Assembly (NCBI RefSeq): GCF_047948215.1
Contig: NC_134461.1
Coordinates: forward strand, 85,494,245 to 85,558,244
DNA from: Lycorma delicatula
Taxonomy: Eukaryota; Arthropoda; Insecta; Hemiptera; Fulgoridae
Reading direction: 5' to 3'
Length of the DNA: 64,000 nt
Of the stretch, positions 1-11,239 are shown piece by piece. The stretch's first letter is position 1; each line of letters begins with the position of its first letter. Under the pieces are notes generated by a model. It saw only the letters and a list, made by a program, of their open reading frames with translations, searched no databases and was not told the DNA's origin. Made by a program: the position numbers and the translations under genes.

Positions 1-91
1 TCATAGGCTATATACTCGTAAATAATTATATACATGAATTGTTTTTATAGAATCGATTCTTTCGAGAATCGTATTCCTCTGCACTATACAA

Positions 92-837
92 ATTATATTA
101 ATCCGATCAACCTAAGTATAGAATTATTAAAATAATAATTAAGCAGGATGACACCTACCTTATTCCATAATTCAAGCAACAGCACTTTCGGGAGTCCCTC
201 GCATCATCAGTTGCTCTATATAATTTTTCAAATATTTCGTACCAAATTACACATTAAAATTGAAATTAAAAACCCTATACTATAGATATGATCTAAAATT
301 TCAAATTGTTAAAAGATCCTTTCACAAATTAAAATCAAAATAGAAATAAAACTAAAAATGTTCAAATTCAAAAACGTAAAATTTAAATTTAAATTAAAAT
401 TAAAAATTGCATATATTGGCTAGCTAGTCCACGTAGATTTCTATTTTGTTTTTATTATTGATTTTAATTTTGATTTTTAATTTAATTTTATTAAATGACT
501 TCATATTTTTTATATAAATGCAATTTTTAATTTTAATTTAAATTTAAATTTTACGTTTTTGAATTGAAAATTTTTAGTTTTATTTCTATTTTGATTTTAA
601 TTTGTAAAAGGATTTTTTAACAATTTTAAATTTTAGATCATATCTATAGCTTAGGATTTTGAATTTCAATTTTAATGTGTAATTTGGCACGATTGATTTG
701 AAAAATTATATAGAGCAACTGATAATGCGAGGGACTCCCGAAAGCGCTGTTGCTTGAATTATGGAATAAGGTAGGTGTCATCCTATTTAATTTTATTTTA
801 ATAATTCTGTACTTAGGTTGGCCGGATTAATATTATA
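92..837. repeat. Foldback element with two ~325-bp inverted arms
   Basis: The left arm (about 92-416) reappears as its reverse complement at about 512-837, around a ~95-bp AT-rich loop. Landmarks that pair are ATTAATCCG with CGGATTAAT at the outer ends, GGATGACACCTACCTTATTCC with its complement, and GAGGGACTCCCGAAAG in the right arm. A few substitutions and small indels separate the arms. I see no coding sequence. It resembles a foldback or large MITE-type DNA transposon. No target-site duplication was established. Confidence 0.85.
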
Positions 838-1024
838 TATATAAAAATTTGAAAAAAAAAATTGTACGTAGTATATACAAAATTGTCACCCGCAAGGTTA
901 TCCTAATTAGTAATCCTAATTATCCTAATTAGTAATTATTTTATGTTTGTTTTGACAGTCGTGTTTTTTAATTATCAAATATTTATCTTTTGTTTTTAAT
1001 GATTATTCCAGATCATAAACCGTA
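838..1024. other. AT-rich spacer with short direct repeats
   Basis: There is no coding signal. A short motif, ATCCTAATTA, is repeated around 899-933, giving a small imperfect tandem cluster. Nothing else stands out. Confidence 0.5.
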
Positions 1025-1240
1025 TGCCATCTTCCCAACCCCGTAGAGAAAGACCTTGTGACGTTACCGGTCGCCACACCATCCCCTCCGTTCCGAGCCA
1101 TGAGGGGATTTACCGGAGGTCGTATTTAACCCTCTAATTGATTACATCTCACAGTCATCAGTCAGGCCTCGGTTGGTATGCCACCGATGTAAATGCCTCG
1201 ACAGACATTTGCATCAGTAAAATAAAAATCAAATTTTTGC
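1025..1240 (-). mobile_element. R1-like LINE 3' tail relic
   Basis: On the minus strand this segment matches the 3' untranslated part of the R1-like element at 13.9-15.5 kb. Both carry GACCTCCGGTAAA, then a variable CTC/AGGGCT stretch, then ACGGAGGGGATGG-GTGG-GA. Upstream both also share a TTGGCAT/TGGCAT...CTGACTGA block. It is markedly more GC-rich than its surroundings. No coding sequence remains, so this is a 3'-end relic identified only by homology inside the window. The exact boundaries are uncertain. Confidence 0.6.
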
Positions 1241-2488
1241 CTTCACGTAGACCTTAAACGGACATCTTCACATCCAACTTAACATGATTCCCTCAAACTA
1301 ACTAACCGAAACCACGGACCCCGCGTCTCGTATAAATTTGACAACACCGTTCATAACTGTGAATGCCTTAGAAAACGAACGAGTTGTAAGTCAAATCAGT
1401 GCTACACTCATATCAATGAAAATTATGTTTTACGCAACATAGAAATTCAGACCTACGCCCAACAAGTCGACCAAATCGTATGGCATCATTAATTTACGCT
1501 TAATTTGTTTCCAGAATTTCAGTATGACCGTTTTACATTTAGAGTAGAAAACAGGAGGAGATTTTTCACAAGCTCTAACTACAAAACACATTGTTTAAAT
1601 TGTAATAAAGATTTAAGATATGTCATATGGTTCTTGAACAGATCAATATAAGTAGAGATAATAATCAAGTACTTCATCTCCGTTTTGCAAAATATAATAT
1701 GCATTGGCGCAACTGTAGAAGATGGAAGCTTGGACATTTTCGAATAATAATAAAGATTGAACAAAAACACATAAATAATTGTACAAAAGATATCAAACAT
1801 TAACAAAATAGAATATATAAGAACAAATTCTTGCTCGGTTCTGCGCAAGAGGACCGACTTTTCTTTATTTTGTTTATTTTTGCTGTATTTTCATTATTGT
1901 GTTGTAATTGTAATTTTATCTTTGGCGTTCATTTAACGAGAGCTATTATCTGAACTGGAGAAAAATCAACTAGTAAACTATAATTAGATTTACGCTTGTT
2001 GTGAACTAATATCAAAAAAAGTAACCCGAAGAAACAAAATTGTAACATATAAAGTGTTAAATACTATATTTATAGGGAGAAAAGTAAAGACGTCGGAATT
2101 GGAAAAAAGTTAAGAGGGTAATGAATGCATGATCGTTTTATTACTGAATTATTTTTTTAAATGATTTATTTATTTTTTTAATTATGTTATTGTTTGTTTT
2201 AAACGCTTTAATGGAAAAACGTTGCTTAATGTATTTATAAAAGTGTTCATTAAAGGTTTCTGATTGTTTTAACCTTTTATATTCATTAAGATTGATTTAA
2301 GATTAACTTTTGAAAGTTATCGAGTTTTATTCGTTTGTAAATCACATCTTTTATTGCTACTAAAAATAAAAGAAGTTTTGTTGTTACACTCCTAAGTTCC
2401 CTGTACCCTTAGGATTTGTCTACTCTAAATAACCTTTATTACGAGTGTGAGAACATATTAGAAAAACTATATTATCAGATATAGAATG
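1241..2488. other. AT-rich stretch without recognisable gene
   Basis: Only one small open frame is present (minus strand, 1579-1848, 89 residues, rich in F/I/Y/L). It has no family signature, no neighbouring exon signals that I trust, and a composition expected from AT-rich DNA. I treat it as chance. Nothing else is recognised. Confidence 0.5.
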
Positions 2489-2690
2489 TTTTTTTTTTTT
2501 TTTTTTTTTTACGCTCGGTGTAGGATTACACCGCTAGATTTCGTATTAAATAGTGTAGCTATGCATAAATAAGAGGGACCCGCATAATCTGTTAACGTCC
2601 CCTATATTTTGACCTTCATAAGAGATTCAGTACCGGAAGAAGTTGAGCAAAATATCAAGTGTTATAATACCGGATACAGATCATACACAC
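2489..2690 (-). mobile_element. Possible poly(A)-tailed retrosequence 3' end
   Basis: A pure run of 22 T (2489-2510) abuts a segment of more balanced composition (2511-2690). On the minus strand this reads as sequence ending in a poly(A) tail, the usual look of a LINE or processed-transcript 3' end. No coding homology is visible and no target-site duplication was found. The poly(T) could equally be a simple repeat. Confidence 0.35.
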
Positions 2691-2879
2691 GCGCACGCGT
2701 GCATACACACAAATTCTTGTGAAACAATAATTACGTTTACTACAAAATCAAATCGAACTGTTTTGCTTAACAAAAAAATTGACAACTGTTTGAACATCAG
2801 CTGTTTCTGATGCACGCTATACACACAACATACACAATTTAAAATATTTAACATTTTTTTTAATTTAATAGTTTTGTCG

Positions 2880-3657
2880 TTTATTTAATTCAATGATTCT
2901 AACTAAAGCGCGCGCGCATACCGTATTTAATTTACGCGGTTGTGGCGGTACTAGTGGCGGCGGTCGGTCGGCACTGACTAAACTAATGTAATTTCACAAC
3001 TTACATAGACCAAATTTCGTGTGTACGGTCGGCAGACTGGTGCAGCCGCCAGGCTTAACACACCAGGTACCCAGTCAACCGGGCGATCGAGTTGGAGACC
3101 CAGCCAGACCGAGTTAATTTTTTACAATTTAAATATTACCCATTTATTTAATTCTACCGCTCACCTGTGACGTCACAACATAGCAGACGACTACAACAGC
3201 ATTTTTTGGGGTGGAGGTGCTATTTTGCAAAAAGTTTTTTTTCAGATATTGTTATTTTTTATTTGTTAAGAAATATGTATAAGAAAAATATGACTTTAAT
3301 TAGGCGAAACCTCGAGATACTGAGGGTGACCTTGCTCTACAGCCTCACTCCCTTGACTTTTTAATTTAAAATTTAATGGCATCAATGCCTCCTATATAAA
3401 AGTAATCTGACCAAGTTTGGTGAAAGTCGGTTCAGTAGTTATGAATATATAAGGTGACTTAGAAGTCAACACCGAACACACTTACATATAAACATTAATA
3501 TCCGGAAAATTTCCATCTGGTTTTTAGGTTTCCTTAGGCGTCAGAAAGTCAAGATCCGGTGAAAACCGCATATGCCCAAAAATCGTACCAATTATAACAC
3601 CTTCTCTTGTAGAGCTATAACTCTTCTGTAGCGATAACTAGACGGGAAAGTAAAAAT
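2880..3657 (+). repeat. Dispersed repeat family B, copy 1
   Basis: This copy matches 10493-11205 in inverted orientation. Shared landmarks are the GATTCTAACTA...GCGC...GCATACCGTA block at one end, ATTTAATTCTACCGC, the TTTTTGGGGTGG block, CTCTACAGCCTCAC, CAACACCGAACACAC, GGAAAATTTCCATC and AGATCCGGTGAAA. The far end reads CTAGACGGGAAAGTAA here, against CTAGGCGGGAAAGTAA in the other copy. About 160 bp of GC-rich sequence (2958-3120) is present here and missing in the other copy. No transposase is visible. The class is unknown, but the transcript-like wording next to the microsatellite resembles arthropod non-autonomous repeats. Confidence 0.8.
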
Positions 3658-3845
3658 ATAAAGATTCTTAATAAAACCTTGTCATAAATAATAAATATTT
3701 ATTATACCGGCGTATATTCATATCTAAAGTACAATATAATTGGTAGGGGTCCTTCAAAAATTCAGAACAAGTTTTGAAGTTGTAAAAATGGGATTATTAT
3801 TTAGTGGCCAAAAAATATGATTCATATATATCGATATTTCTATAT

Positions 3846-4425
3846 TTTTACTTCCTTATACGACGTAAAGAAGGTATTATGATCGCGAAAAATTTCGGTT
3901 TTCAGATTTCAACGGAAATATCCATTTTGATCATCCCTGAATCCATTTTGACTAGTTTCAGCGTGACTTCTGTACGTACGTAACTCGCATAACTAAAAAA
4001 ACGATTAGCCGTAGGATGTTGAAAGTTTGGATTCTGGACTTTTTGTTAACTGCAGTAGTAAGCCCTGATTGAGAACTTTTCAACGATATATCATAAGTGG
4101 TACTTATTTTCATGGGTTCTAGAATAGTTATATCCAAATAAGATTTTAATTAATGATATATTTGGATCTTACAAGGGAACGTAAATCAGTTCGAATCAGA
4201 CTTCATCTCCTTTTATTTTTTTAAATTTATTTTTTTAACTTTTTTTTAATTTAAATATATTGGTTTATTAATAATTGTTAACCCGTGATTGTTTTTTAAT
4301 GAGTTTACAGTAGATAATAATTCAATAATAACAATAAGAAAAAAAATTGAAAAAAATCAGAAGTTACTAGTGGAATAAAATTTGATGTACTTCTAAAAAT
4401 GCGTATTTGTAATTTAATAGGCATT
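3846..4425 (+). repeat. Dispersed repeat family A, 5' and middle part
   Basis: It begins with the family A start (TTTTTACTTCCTT, here ATACGACGTAAAG) and runs through GATCGCGAAAAATTTCGG, CGATTAGCCGTAGGATGTTG, CAACGATATATCATAAGT and a B-box-like GTTCGAATCAGACTT. It stops near GTAATTTAATAGGC. The matching 3' end of the family appears about 840 bp downstream at 5268-5420. Other copies lie at 7771-8745, 59850-60588 (minus), 20086-20190 (minus) and 54996-55093. Confidence 0.85.
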
Positions 4426-4494
4426 ATTACATATGTGTACATGTAATATATTTGGTGAAAAATCTGATTATTTAATATTAACTGAAAATTGTAA

Positions 4495-5095
4495 TTTAGA
4501 ATCGTTTTATTTTTATATTTTCTAGTTTAATTTCTGTTTAATATTATCTACATTAAAGTTAGCTGCAGAGTGACTGACAAATAGACCCTCACAAGAACAA
4601 CAAACTGAGGCATACATGTCCGAGCTTTAATAAATTGCAAAAAAATCTTATCTTGTAGCTCATTACTGCTCTGTTATTTATTATCGGACAATATTCTCCC
4701 TAAGTCGGAGTCGATCACCATTTCGTTTATTTGTTTTTTATTGCCAACCATTTAATCGCTCTTTGGTTTGATTTAATTCTTCTGGTGTTAATTTTTATAT
4801 ACGTTCTCTAGTTTTAAAATTTTCTTTCTATATTCATCATCCTCTCTTAATCTTTTTATTTTTACGTTGTTCTTAACTTTTCTTCCTCGTTATATATCAT
4901 CTTCTCTTAACCTTTTTATTCCTTCTTTGGTTTTAACATTTTCTTTCTCTTTATATTTATCATCTTCTCTTAACCATTTTATTCTTTCTTTGGTTTTAAC
5001 ATTATCTTCCTCTATATTTATCATCTTCTCTTAATCTTTTTTATTCTTTCCTTGTTCTTAACATTTTCTTTCCCTTCATATTTATCTTGTCATTT
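4495..5095 (-). pseudogene. Helitron-like ORF relic with 21-residue charged repeats
   Basis: Read on the minus strand, 5095-4790 holds about four to five tandem units of 60-63 bp. In frame, each unit encodes a lysine/glutamate-rich 21-residue repeat of the type REDDKYKEKENVKTKE, followed by GIKRL. Several stops and frameshifts break it. Downstream, around 4610-4520, one frame reads VCCSCEGLFVSHS, then FNVDNIK. Charged repeats of this kind followed by a cysteine pair and a GLF motif are what I would expect at the N-terminus of arthropod Helitron replicase/helicase proteins. I see no Rep or helicase domain here, so only an N-terminal fragment would remain. The tandem repeat is seen directly. 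The Helitron assignment is inference, and a host coiled-coil gene relic is the alternative. Confidence 0.42.
4785..5090. repeat. 60-63 bp minisatellite, about 4.5 units
   Basis: The word CTTCTCTTAA, or its near variant, recurs at 4841, 4901, 4964 and 5025, giving a period of 60, 63 and 61 bp. Each unit also holds TTTATTC, a TTTGGTTTTAACATT-like block and TTCTTTC. A multiple of three is only partly kept, so the array is not now one open frame. Confidence 0.85.
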
Positions 5096-5267
5096 TTTTG
5101 AGATTATTTTTTTGTGTTATACTGAATAATACTGATATACTATATTTATACGAATAATACTGATCTAATATTACGAGTAACAAAGGGACTTTTACTCTAT
5201 TCTAATATTTCATGTAAGATTGTTGAATTAATAATTGTATTAATATTTGATGTTAATAAAAACTAAT

Positions 5268-5420
5268 ATTTCAGCAATTGTGTAACTGTCCACTTTATTA
5301 AAGAACTGGAGAATCGTAACTCAATTTCAAATGATATCAGTTCAGCAAAAAATGTGTATATGTAATTTAATAGGCGTACAAGGAAGTCATATGATGTTCA
5401 CATCACACTTTTTGAGATAT
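5268..5420 (+). repeat. Family A 3' end
   Basis: It contains GCAATTGTGTAACTGTCCAC, AAAAAATGTGTATATGTAATTTAATAGGC and GTACAAGGAAGTCATATG, followed by a TTCACATCACA tail. These are the same words as in the 3' part of the 7771-8745 copy. CGTACAAGGAAGT is the reverse complement of the ACTTCCTTGTACG at the family 5' end. Confidence 0.8.
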
Positions 5421-5572
5421 GAATTAGTTCACCAAAGAAACTTGTGCGACAGAATATGAAAATGAAAATATGTAGCGCATGAAAAATGCAATGCCTGACC
5501 GGGATTCGAACCCGGGATATTCGGATGAAAGGCCGAAACGCTATCATTCCATCATGGAGATCAGCAGAGTTA
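5421..5572 (-). mobile_element. tRNA-Glu-like SINE (SINE2), minus strand
   Basis: The minus strand reads GATCTCCATGATGGAATGATAGCG, then TTTCGGCCTTTCATCCG, then CCCGGGTTCGAATCCCGG. The last block is a textbook polymerase III B box, and the middle carries a TTC (Glu) anticodon-like loop. The acceptor stem pairs badly (roughly 4 of 7), which argues against a working tRNA. A non-tRNA body (GCATTTTTCATGCGCTAC) follows and recurs at 57040-57110. Related heads occur at 30240 and 56968. Confidence 0.7.
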
Positions 5573-7770
5573 ATTTACCAATTTTATTTTTAAAAAACAT
5601 TCATTTTCCCTATATCAAAACAAACAAGACTTTTTTTTAAAACTCAACACAATACATCGATTTTTAAGAAAGTATCTCATTATGCGTTTGTTGCCGTTTT
5701 TATTTAATTACCAAAACAGTTTTAAAAAAATTTCCCACCAATTTATTTAATATAATTTTTTTTTTACTGAAACAACAACTTTATATATATATATATATTT
5801 ACTGAAACAACAACTGTATATATATTAATGAATAATACTAAGTAAAAATACTCAATTTCTTTGCACCTTCCTTTAATATATACGGGTGCATAAATCTGTG
5901 TTTAAATAATTTTCATTAACATTTGTTTATTAATTATTTTGTAGTTATTATATAAAGTAACATCTTTACATATTTACTTTAATATTATTTTATGTATTTA
6001 CATTTTAAATTATTAATATGGCTTTTAATCATTTCTGTTTTCTATTTTAAAATTAATTATGTATTTTGCGATACTATTCTGATCAAATATTTATCACGGC
6101 CTTCCTTCATTCATCCAAATTAAATAAATTCTAGTATATTTCCTCTGTTTTATTTGATTTTTGGCAACCTATCTTGATAAAAAAATATATAATTTATTAT
6201 AAATAAAAATATAAAGTCGTTAAATTAATATTTTAAAATATAAATAAATGGAATAATATTAAAGTAAATATGTGAATACATTATTATTATATTACTAAAA
6301 AATAAATCACAGTTCAGAAAGAGATAATGAAAGTTATTTCTAGCAAGTAATTAGCTTATATGGACATAAAACGGATATGTAGGAGTTTGGAGTATTTTAA
6401 TTAAGTAGTAATAAAAATCTCATCGAGTAGTACTGTTCTGTAAATAAATATTTTAATTTTATTTTAAACAAACTGGTTGGAAGATCTTTTAAATAATTCG
6501 GTAATTTACTGCAAACAACGAAAGTACAATAAATATTCTCTCATAAACCAAAGTATTGTGTTATTACACGAAAGATGTACGACGTAAATGATTAAAATAA
6601 TAATTTTATCCATTTTCTCGTCTTATAATAATTATATTTGGTTACTAAAAACATAATTCTGTTTTTACTACAGATTCATAAATACCTAAACTTATTGAAT
6701 ATTTGGGTATTAGTCTTTATTTTTCAGACATTTTCGGTGACCTCCATTTCAAGTTACTACTTTATATACGTTTTCATTTCATATCTTTTTAAATACGAGA
6801 GGATATTCAATATCGTTTCTTGAAAATAATCGTATAGAATTAATAATGCTGAAAAATATGTATACTCTATTTTCATAGCAAAATAATCCACTTTCAAATT
6901 ACAACGGGTACTATATCCGATGTCTTTACGGAGTTTAAAGAGGCCCTTGAAATAAATCCTCCACAGCAGCCAGTTAAAAGGGGACGGACGGGGGTTGTTA
7001 CCACCCACTCGATGGACCACCCTCTTTTTCTCACAGTAGCTGACAAGGCGGTCTGCATAACAGCAGGGTGGGTGGCAACGGAAGCCCCTTACATAATCCT
7101 CTTGCCTACAGTCATTTGTACGCGCATGAGCGAATCAATATAACCGAGGAACAAAAACAGACGGTGTGCGTGCGCGCGCATATGTGTAAATGTTAGGTTG
7201 CTTAGATGAAACCAGGAGAATTTATTTTTAAGTTTATAAATCTGAACGCCATTGAGGATTAACTCCTAACATATGCCTAGTTAAGGGTTTATATAATATT
7301 TATATAGAGGTGGCCTACATTCAAATGAACTTTACTGACGTATGTCGGATGCGTACGTTGGATTTATTACAAAGGAAGTAGGGATTATTTCCTTTAATAA
7401 ATAAAATTATTAGATTGTTTCTTTTTGAAAACTAGACACGAAATAAATTTTCGGGTATCTTGATAAAAAATATTTTTGCTGGGCAAAATTACAGGTAATA
7501 AAAAGGAAAAATATTGTCCAAAAAATCTATTACAATAAAATAGAAATACGTTATAGTTATCCAGCCGAAAACAGTTAATTACTCTGTCCTCTGTCGTCTA
7601 TTAACATCGAAAGCGTTTTTCATAGTGTCATACAGAATTTAATTTTAAAAATATATTATCAAATGGTTTCAGTAACGATGAACAATATTCCCAAAATTTT
7701 CCGGAGTATGTATGCATTAAACAAATTCTGATTTCCCTTAGTTAAAAATTATTATTGTCTTAATTATTAC
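5573..7770. other. AT-rich region, no recognised gene
   Basis: The stretch is mostly A/T with small microsatellites (for example AT runs near 5785-5797). A GC-richer block at about 6905-7150 has no homologue elsewhere in the window and no convincing open frame. The small frames at 6638-6823 and 6757-7020 overlap on opposite strands and show no family motif. Confidence 0.5.
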
Positions 7771-8447
7771 ATCTTCGTACGAAGTAAAGGAAGTATTGTG
7801 TTAGCGAAAAATGTCGGTTTACAGATTTTAACGGAAATACTCATTTTGACTATCTCTGAATTCATTTTAACTAGTTTCGGCGTGAAGTCTCTACGTACGA
7901 ACGTATGTATCTCGCATAACTAAAAAACGATTAGCCGTAGAATGTTGAAATTTTGTATTTAGGACTGTTGTAACATCTAGTTGTGCGGCTCCCCTTTTTA
8001 TTGCAATCAACTTGACCAAAAGTGTCCAAAAAAGCCCAAAATCCAAAACATGTGGATTTTGGGTTTTTTCTTATCTGCAGTTATAAGCCATCATTGAGGG
8101 CTTATATCGTTGAACCTTTCAACGATATATCATAAGTTATACTAATTTTCATTGGGTCCAGAGTTATAGCCAAATGAAATTTTAATTAATGAAATATTTG
8201 GTCTTAGAAGGGAAAGGTACATAAGTTCGAATCCGACTTCATATACAAATATTTTTTTAACTCCTTTTTTTTTAAATTTAAATATATTTATTTATTAATA
8301 ATTATTAACCACTGATTGTAAAAAAAATATTTACAATGAATAATAATTCAATAATAACAATAAAAAAGAAAAAAATCAGAAGTTATTAGTGAAATAAAAT
8401 TTTATGTACTTTTTATTTTAATTCAAAAATTTTTACTGAGGTTAATA

Positions 8448-8494
<47 letters not shown>

Positions 8495-8745
8495 CAATAT
8501 ATTTAAATTAAAAAATATATATATGTATATGAAGTCGGATTTGAACTGCTGTGTGCATGGTTACGGTGGTGGTGTCCACCACAATGCAATTGTGTAACTG
8601 TCCACCTCATTAAAGAATTGGATTATCGTATCTCACTTTCAAATGATATAAGTTTAAAAGAAGTGCAGCAAAAAATGTGTATATGTAATTCAATAACCGT
8701 ATAAGGAAGTCTTATGGTGTCCACATTCGATTTTTTTTAATTTTA
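7771..8745 (+). repeat. Family A, longest copy
   Basis: It starts at CTTCGTACGAAGTAAAGGAAGTA and ends after the AAGGAAGTCTTATGGTGTCCACAT tail. It carries the conserved middle (CGATTAGCCGTAGAATGTTG, CAACATCTAGTTGTGC, ATATCATAAGT), a B-box-like AAGTTCGAATCCGACTT and then a TTTTTTAA stretch. An AT microsatellite (8455-8490) interrupts the 3' half. A second AAGTCGGATTTGAAC motif at about 8532 suggests internal duplication. No protein is encoded. Confidence 0.85.
8455..8490. repeat. (AT)n microsatellite
   Basis: An uninterrupted AT dinucleotide run lies inside the family A copy. Confidence 0.95.
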
Positions 8746-8767
8746 TAATTAACTAGGATCCTCGATG

Positions 8768-9660
8768 CGGTCAATTTTTTTAATGTTTTTTAGTCAGATA
8801 ACCGGAGGATACAGATTTGAATACTAGATTGTGGATGCCGGTGTTCTTTAGTGGTTGGGTTTCAATTAACCACACATCTTAGGAACGGTCGAACTGAGAC
8901 TGTACAAGACTACACTTCATTTACATTCATAAATATCATCCTCGTTCATCCTATGAAGTAATACTTTACAGTGGTTCCGGAGGCTAAACAGAAAAAGAGA
9001 GAAGTGCAGCCAGTCGCATACAGTAGTGGCAGTGATTGTGTGGTTGAGACTCCTCGCCATACACTGTCGCATCCTTTAAAAAATCGAAATTAAAAAAAAA
9101 ATACCGAAAATTGCTTTAGATATTTATCTGAAGAGTATTCTCAAGCTCAGATCTACTGAATATCTTAGCATATTGGGAAATGGGGAAATTATTGAATAAT
9201 CATATCACTGAAATAACTGCAATCATTGTTCAAAGTTTTTAACTTTCAAGGTCGAATTCCGAAAATCTATAAAAATCATGAAGATTATACACACAATGAA
9301 TGAAGTTGATATGTTCATTTTTTACTGAGAAATTAAAAAAATAGCCGGGTTTCAAAAAAAATTTCAAAAATCCATTTTAAACTTAGAACTTCAAAAAATC
9401 TAGAAATTAGTTTTTAGATATTTACATGAAAATTACATCACAAAAATCAAGATGATATCTTCTTTTGTTATTGAGAAATTAAAAAATAGAAAATTTCAAT
9501 GTTTCTCGATTACAACCCTTTAAATTGTGATTATTGTGATTTCAAAAATCCTTTCTTAACATGCACTTACACTGTAAGAAGAACGTCAAATTTTCATCAA
9601 TTTATCTTCAGTAGTTTTTGTTGGGCGTTGATTATGAATCTCTCATATAGATTTACGACT
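8768..9660 (+). repeat. Family C, copy A (interrupted by a SINE)
   Basis: It matches 62055-62665 and, in its second half, 60590-60895. Common landmarks are TAACCGGAG, GTCGCATAC, TTAAAAAATCGAAATTAAA, AAATCTAGAAATTAGTTTTAGATAT, CCTTTCTTAA, a TTTTCATCAATTTAT block and GGGCGTTGATTATGAAT. A SINE1 fragment (8811-9001) sits inside it at the TAACCGGAG site. The small open frame at 9499-9705 merely reads through the repeat. The class of the family is unknown. Confidence 0.8.
8811..9001 (+). mobile_element. SINE1 fragment, 5'-truncated
   Basis: It contains the SINE1 body, GATTTGAATACTAGAT, GCCGGTGTTCTTTAGTGGTTGG, TTTCAATTAACCACACATCT and TACAAGACTACACTTCATTTAC, and ends in GGAGGCTAAACAGAAAAAGAGAG. The tRNA-like head is missing. 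It is inserted in family C. Confidence 0.85.
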
Positions 9661-10492
9661 AAGAATTTTTTTAATAATTTATTTCATCATCTGAAATCCA
9701 AATAAATAATAATAAAAATAAATTATCTGTTAAAACTAAAACGTTATAATAGTTAGCATTCACTCAATTTTGTGTTAACGTACTATAAAACATAGTTAAA
9801 ATAATCTTACAACAATATGGAACATTTTCATAAAATATTAACTTTTAAAATTATAATGTTTATTCTTCTGATAAAGGCTGAAATATCGTAATTTTATAAA
9901 CCAAATTATATAACATTTGATTTAAAGAAAAAAAAAATTATAAAACAGCTTTAAATCGAAATTAAATAGAAAAAAAATTATAGAAATCTGTTTTTTAAAA
10001 TTAAGGTTTATTGAATTCTAAATCTATGATAAAATTGTAAAACCTCATTCATAGACAAATAATAATAAAACTTTTTCAAATAAATTAAATATAGCAGTAA
10101 ATAAAAAAAAAAAAGGTTAAAAAAATTGCTTTTATAAACTTTTTTTATTTCACAAAAAAAGTTTTGGTTTTATTATATCCAATATTCCTTTGTAAAAAAG
10201 ATATCAGTTTTTAAGAAGCTAAAAACTCTGGTTAAAAAATTTCTTTAAGTTTAACCTTAGAGACAACACCTCAACTGTCTTCCAAATCAAGGTTATTATT
10301 ATAAAAAAAAAAAAAAAAAAAAAAACTTTAATACGGTCAGTACTTATTATCATGTATATGTGTTTAGATACATAAAATCTACTATAAAAGTAATATGATT
10401 TTAGGTAAATCTCGCTTCCGTGATATAAAGCGAATTAAAAGCAACACACACACACACACACACACACACACATTTTACAAGCATCTGTGCAA
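9661..10492. other. AT-rich filler with homopolymer and (CA)n
   Basis: There is no gene. A 23-A run (10303-10325) and an (AC)n microsatellite (10444-10472) are the only structured parts. Confidence 0.6.
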
Positions 10493-11205
10493 TATTACTT
10501 TCCCGCCTAGCGCTATAGCAGAGCTGTATCTTTAGAAGGGCGAAAGTGTTGTAATGGTCTAGTTTGAGCGTATGCGGGTTTCACCGGATCTTTACGTTTT
10601 GATACCTAAAGAATCGGATGGAAATTTTCCGGATGTTCGTATGTACGTGTGTGTGTGTTCGGTGTTGGCCTCTAAATCATTTTAAATCTCCAGAACTGCT
10701 GGACCGATTTTCATTAAACTTATTTAGAATACTTCTATATATGGGACATTGATGCCAATAAATTAATAAAATAAAACTTCAAACGTCAAAGGGGTGAGGC
10801 TGTAAAGCAAAGTCACCCTTATATCGAGATTTAGACTAATTAAGATCTTATATTTCTTAGGCGCATTTGTTAACAACTAAAAAATAATATTTCCAAATAA
10901 AAAGTTTGAAAAATCGCACCCCCACCCCAAAAATGCATTAAATAAACTAGTGAAAAAGTGGGTATAGTGTGTCATTAGTACCCACTCTCACCACAAGGAG
11001 CACTAGTATAGCACTGACGTATAGTTTTTGTAGTCATTTTCTATGTTGTAACGTCATAGGTAAGCGGTAGAATTAAATAAATGAATAATATTTAAAGTGC
11101 AAAAAAATATTTGAAGTGGCCATTAGTACCGCTACACCTCACGAATAAATTACGGTATGCGCGTGCGCTATAGTTAGAATCATTGAATAAAATAATCAAA
11201 AAATA
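10493..11205 (-). repeat. Family B, copy 2 (inverted relative to copy 1)
   Basis: The reverse complement follows copy 1 at 2880-3657 through most of its length. It lacks the GC-rich insert of copy 1. It instead has about 95 bp (about 10935-11030) around GGGTATAGTGTGTCATTAGT that copy 1 lacks. The (AC)n microsatellite lies just outside the CTAGGCGGGAAAGTAA end. Confidence 0.8.
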
Positions 11206-11239
11206 TTATATTCAAATAAAATGATAAATATTTTTAATT

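Noticed and set aside
1579..1848. 89-residue minus-strand ORF
   Set aside because: Hydrophobic AT-driven composition, no family, no supporting signals.
4785..5090. Simple T/C-rich microsatellite
   Set aside because: The period is 60-63 bp with defined words and coding-like structure on the minus strand, so it is reported as a minisatellite or ORF relic instead.
5490..5565. tRNA-Glu gene (minus)
   Set aside because: The B box and anticodon loop look good, but the acceptor stem pairs poorly and the same head recurs with SINE bodies at 30240 and 56968.
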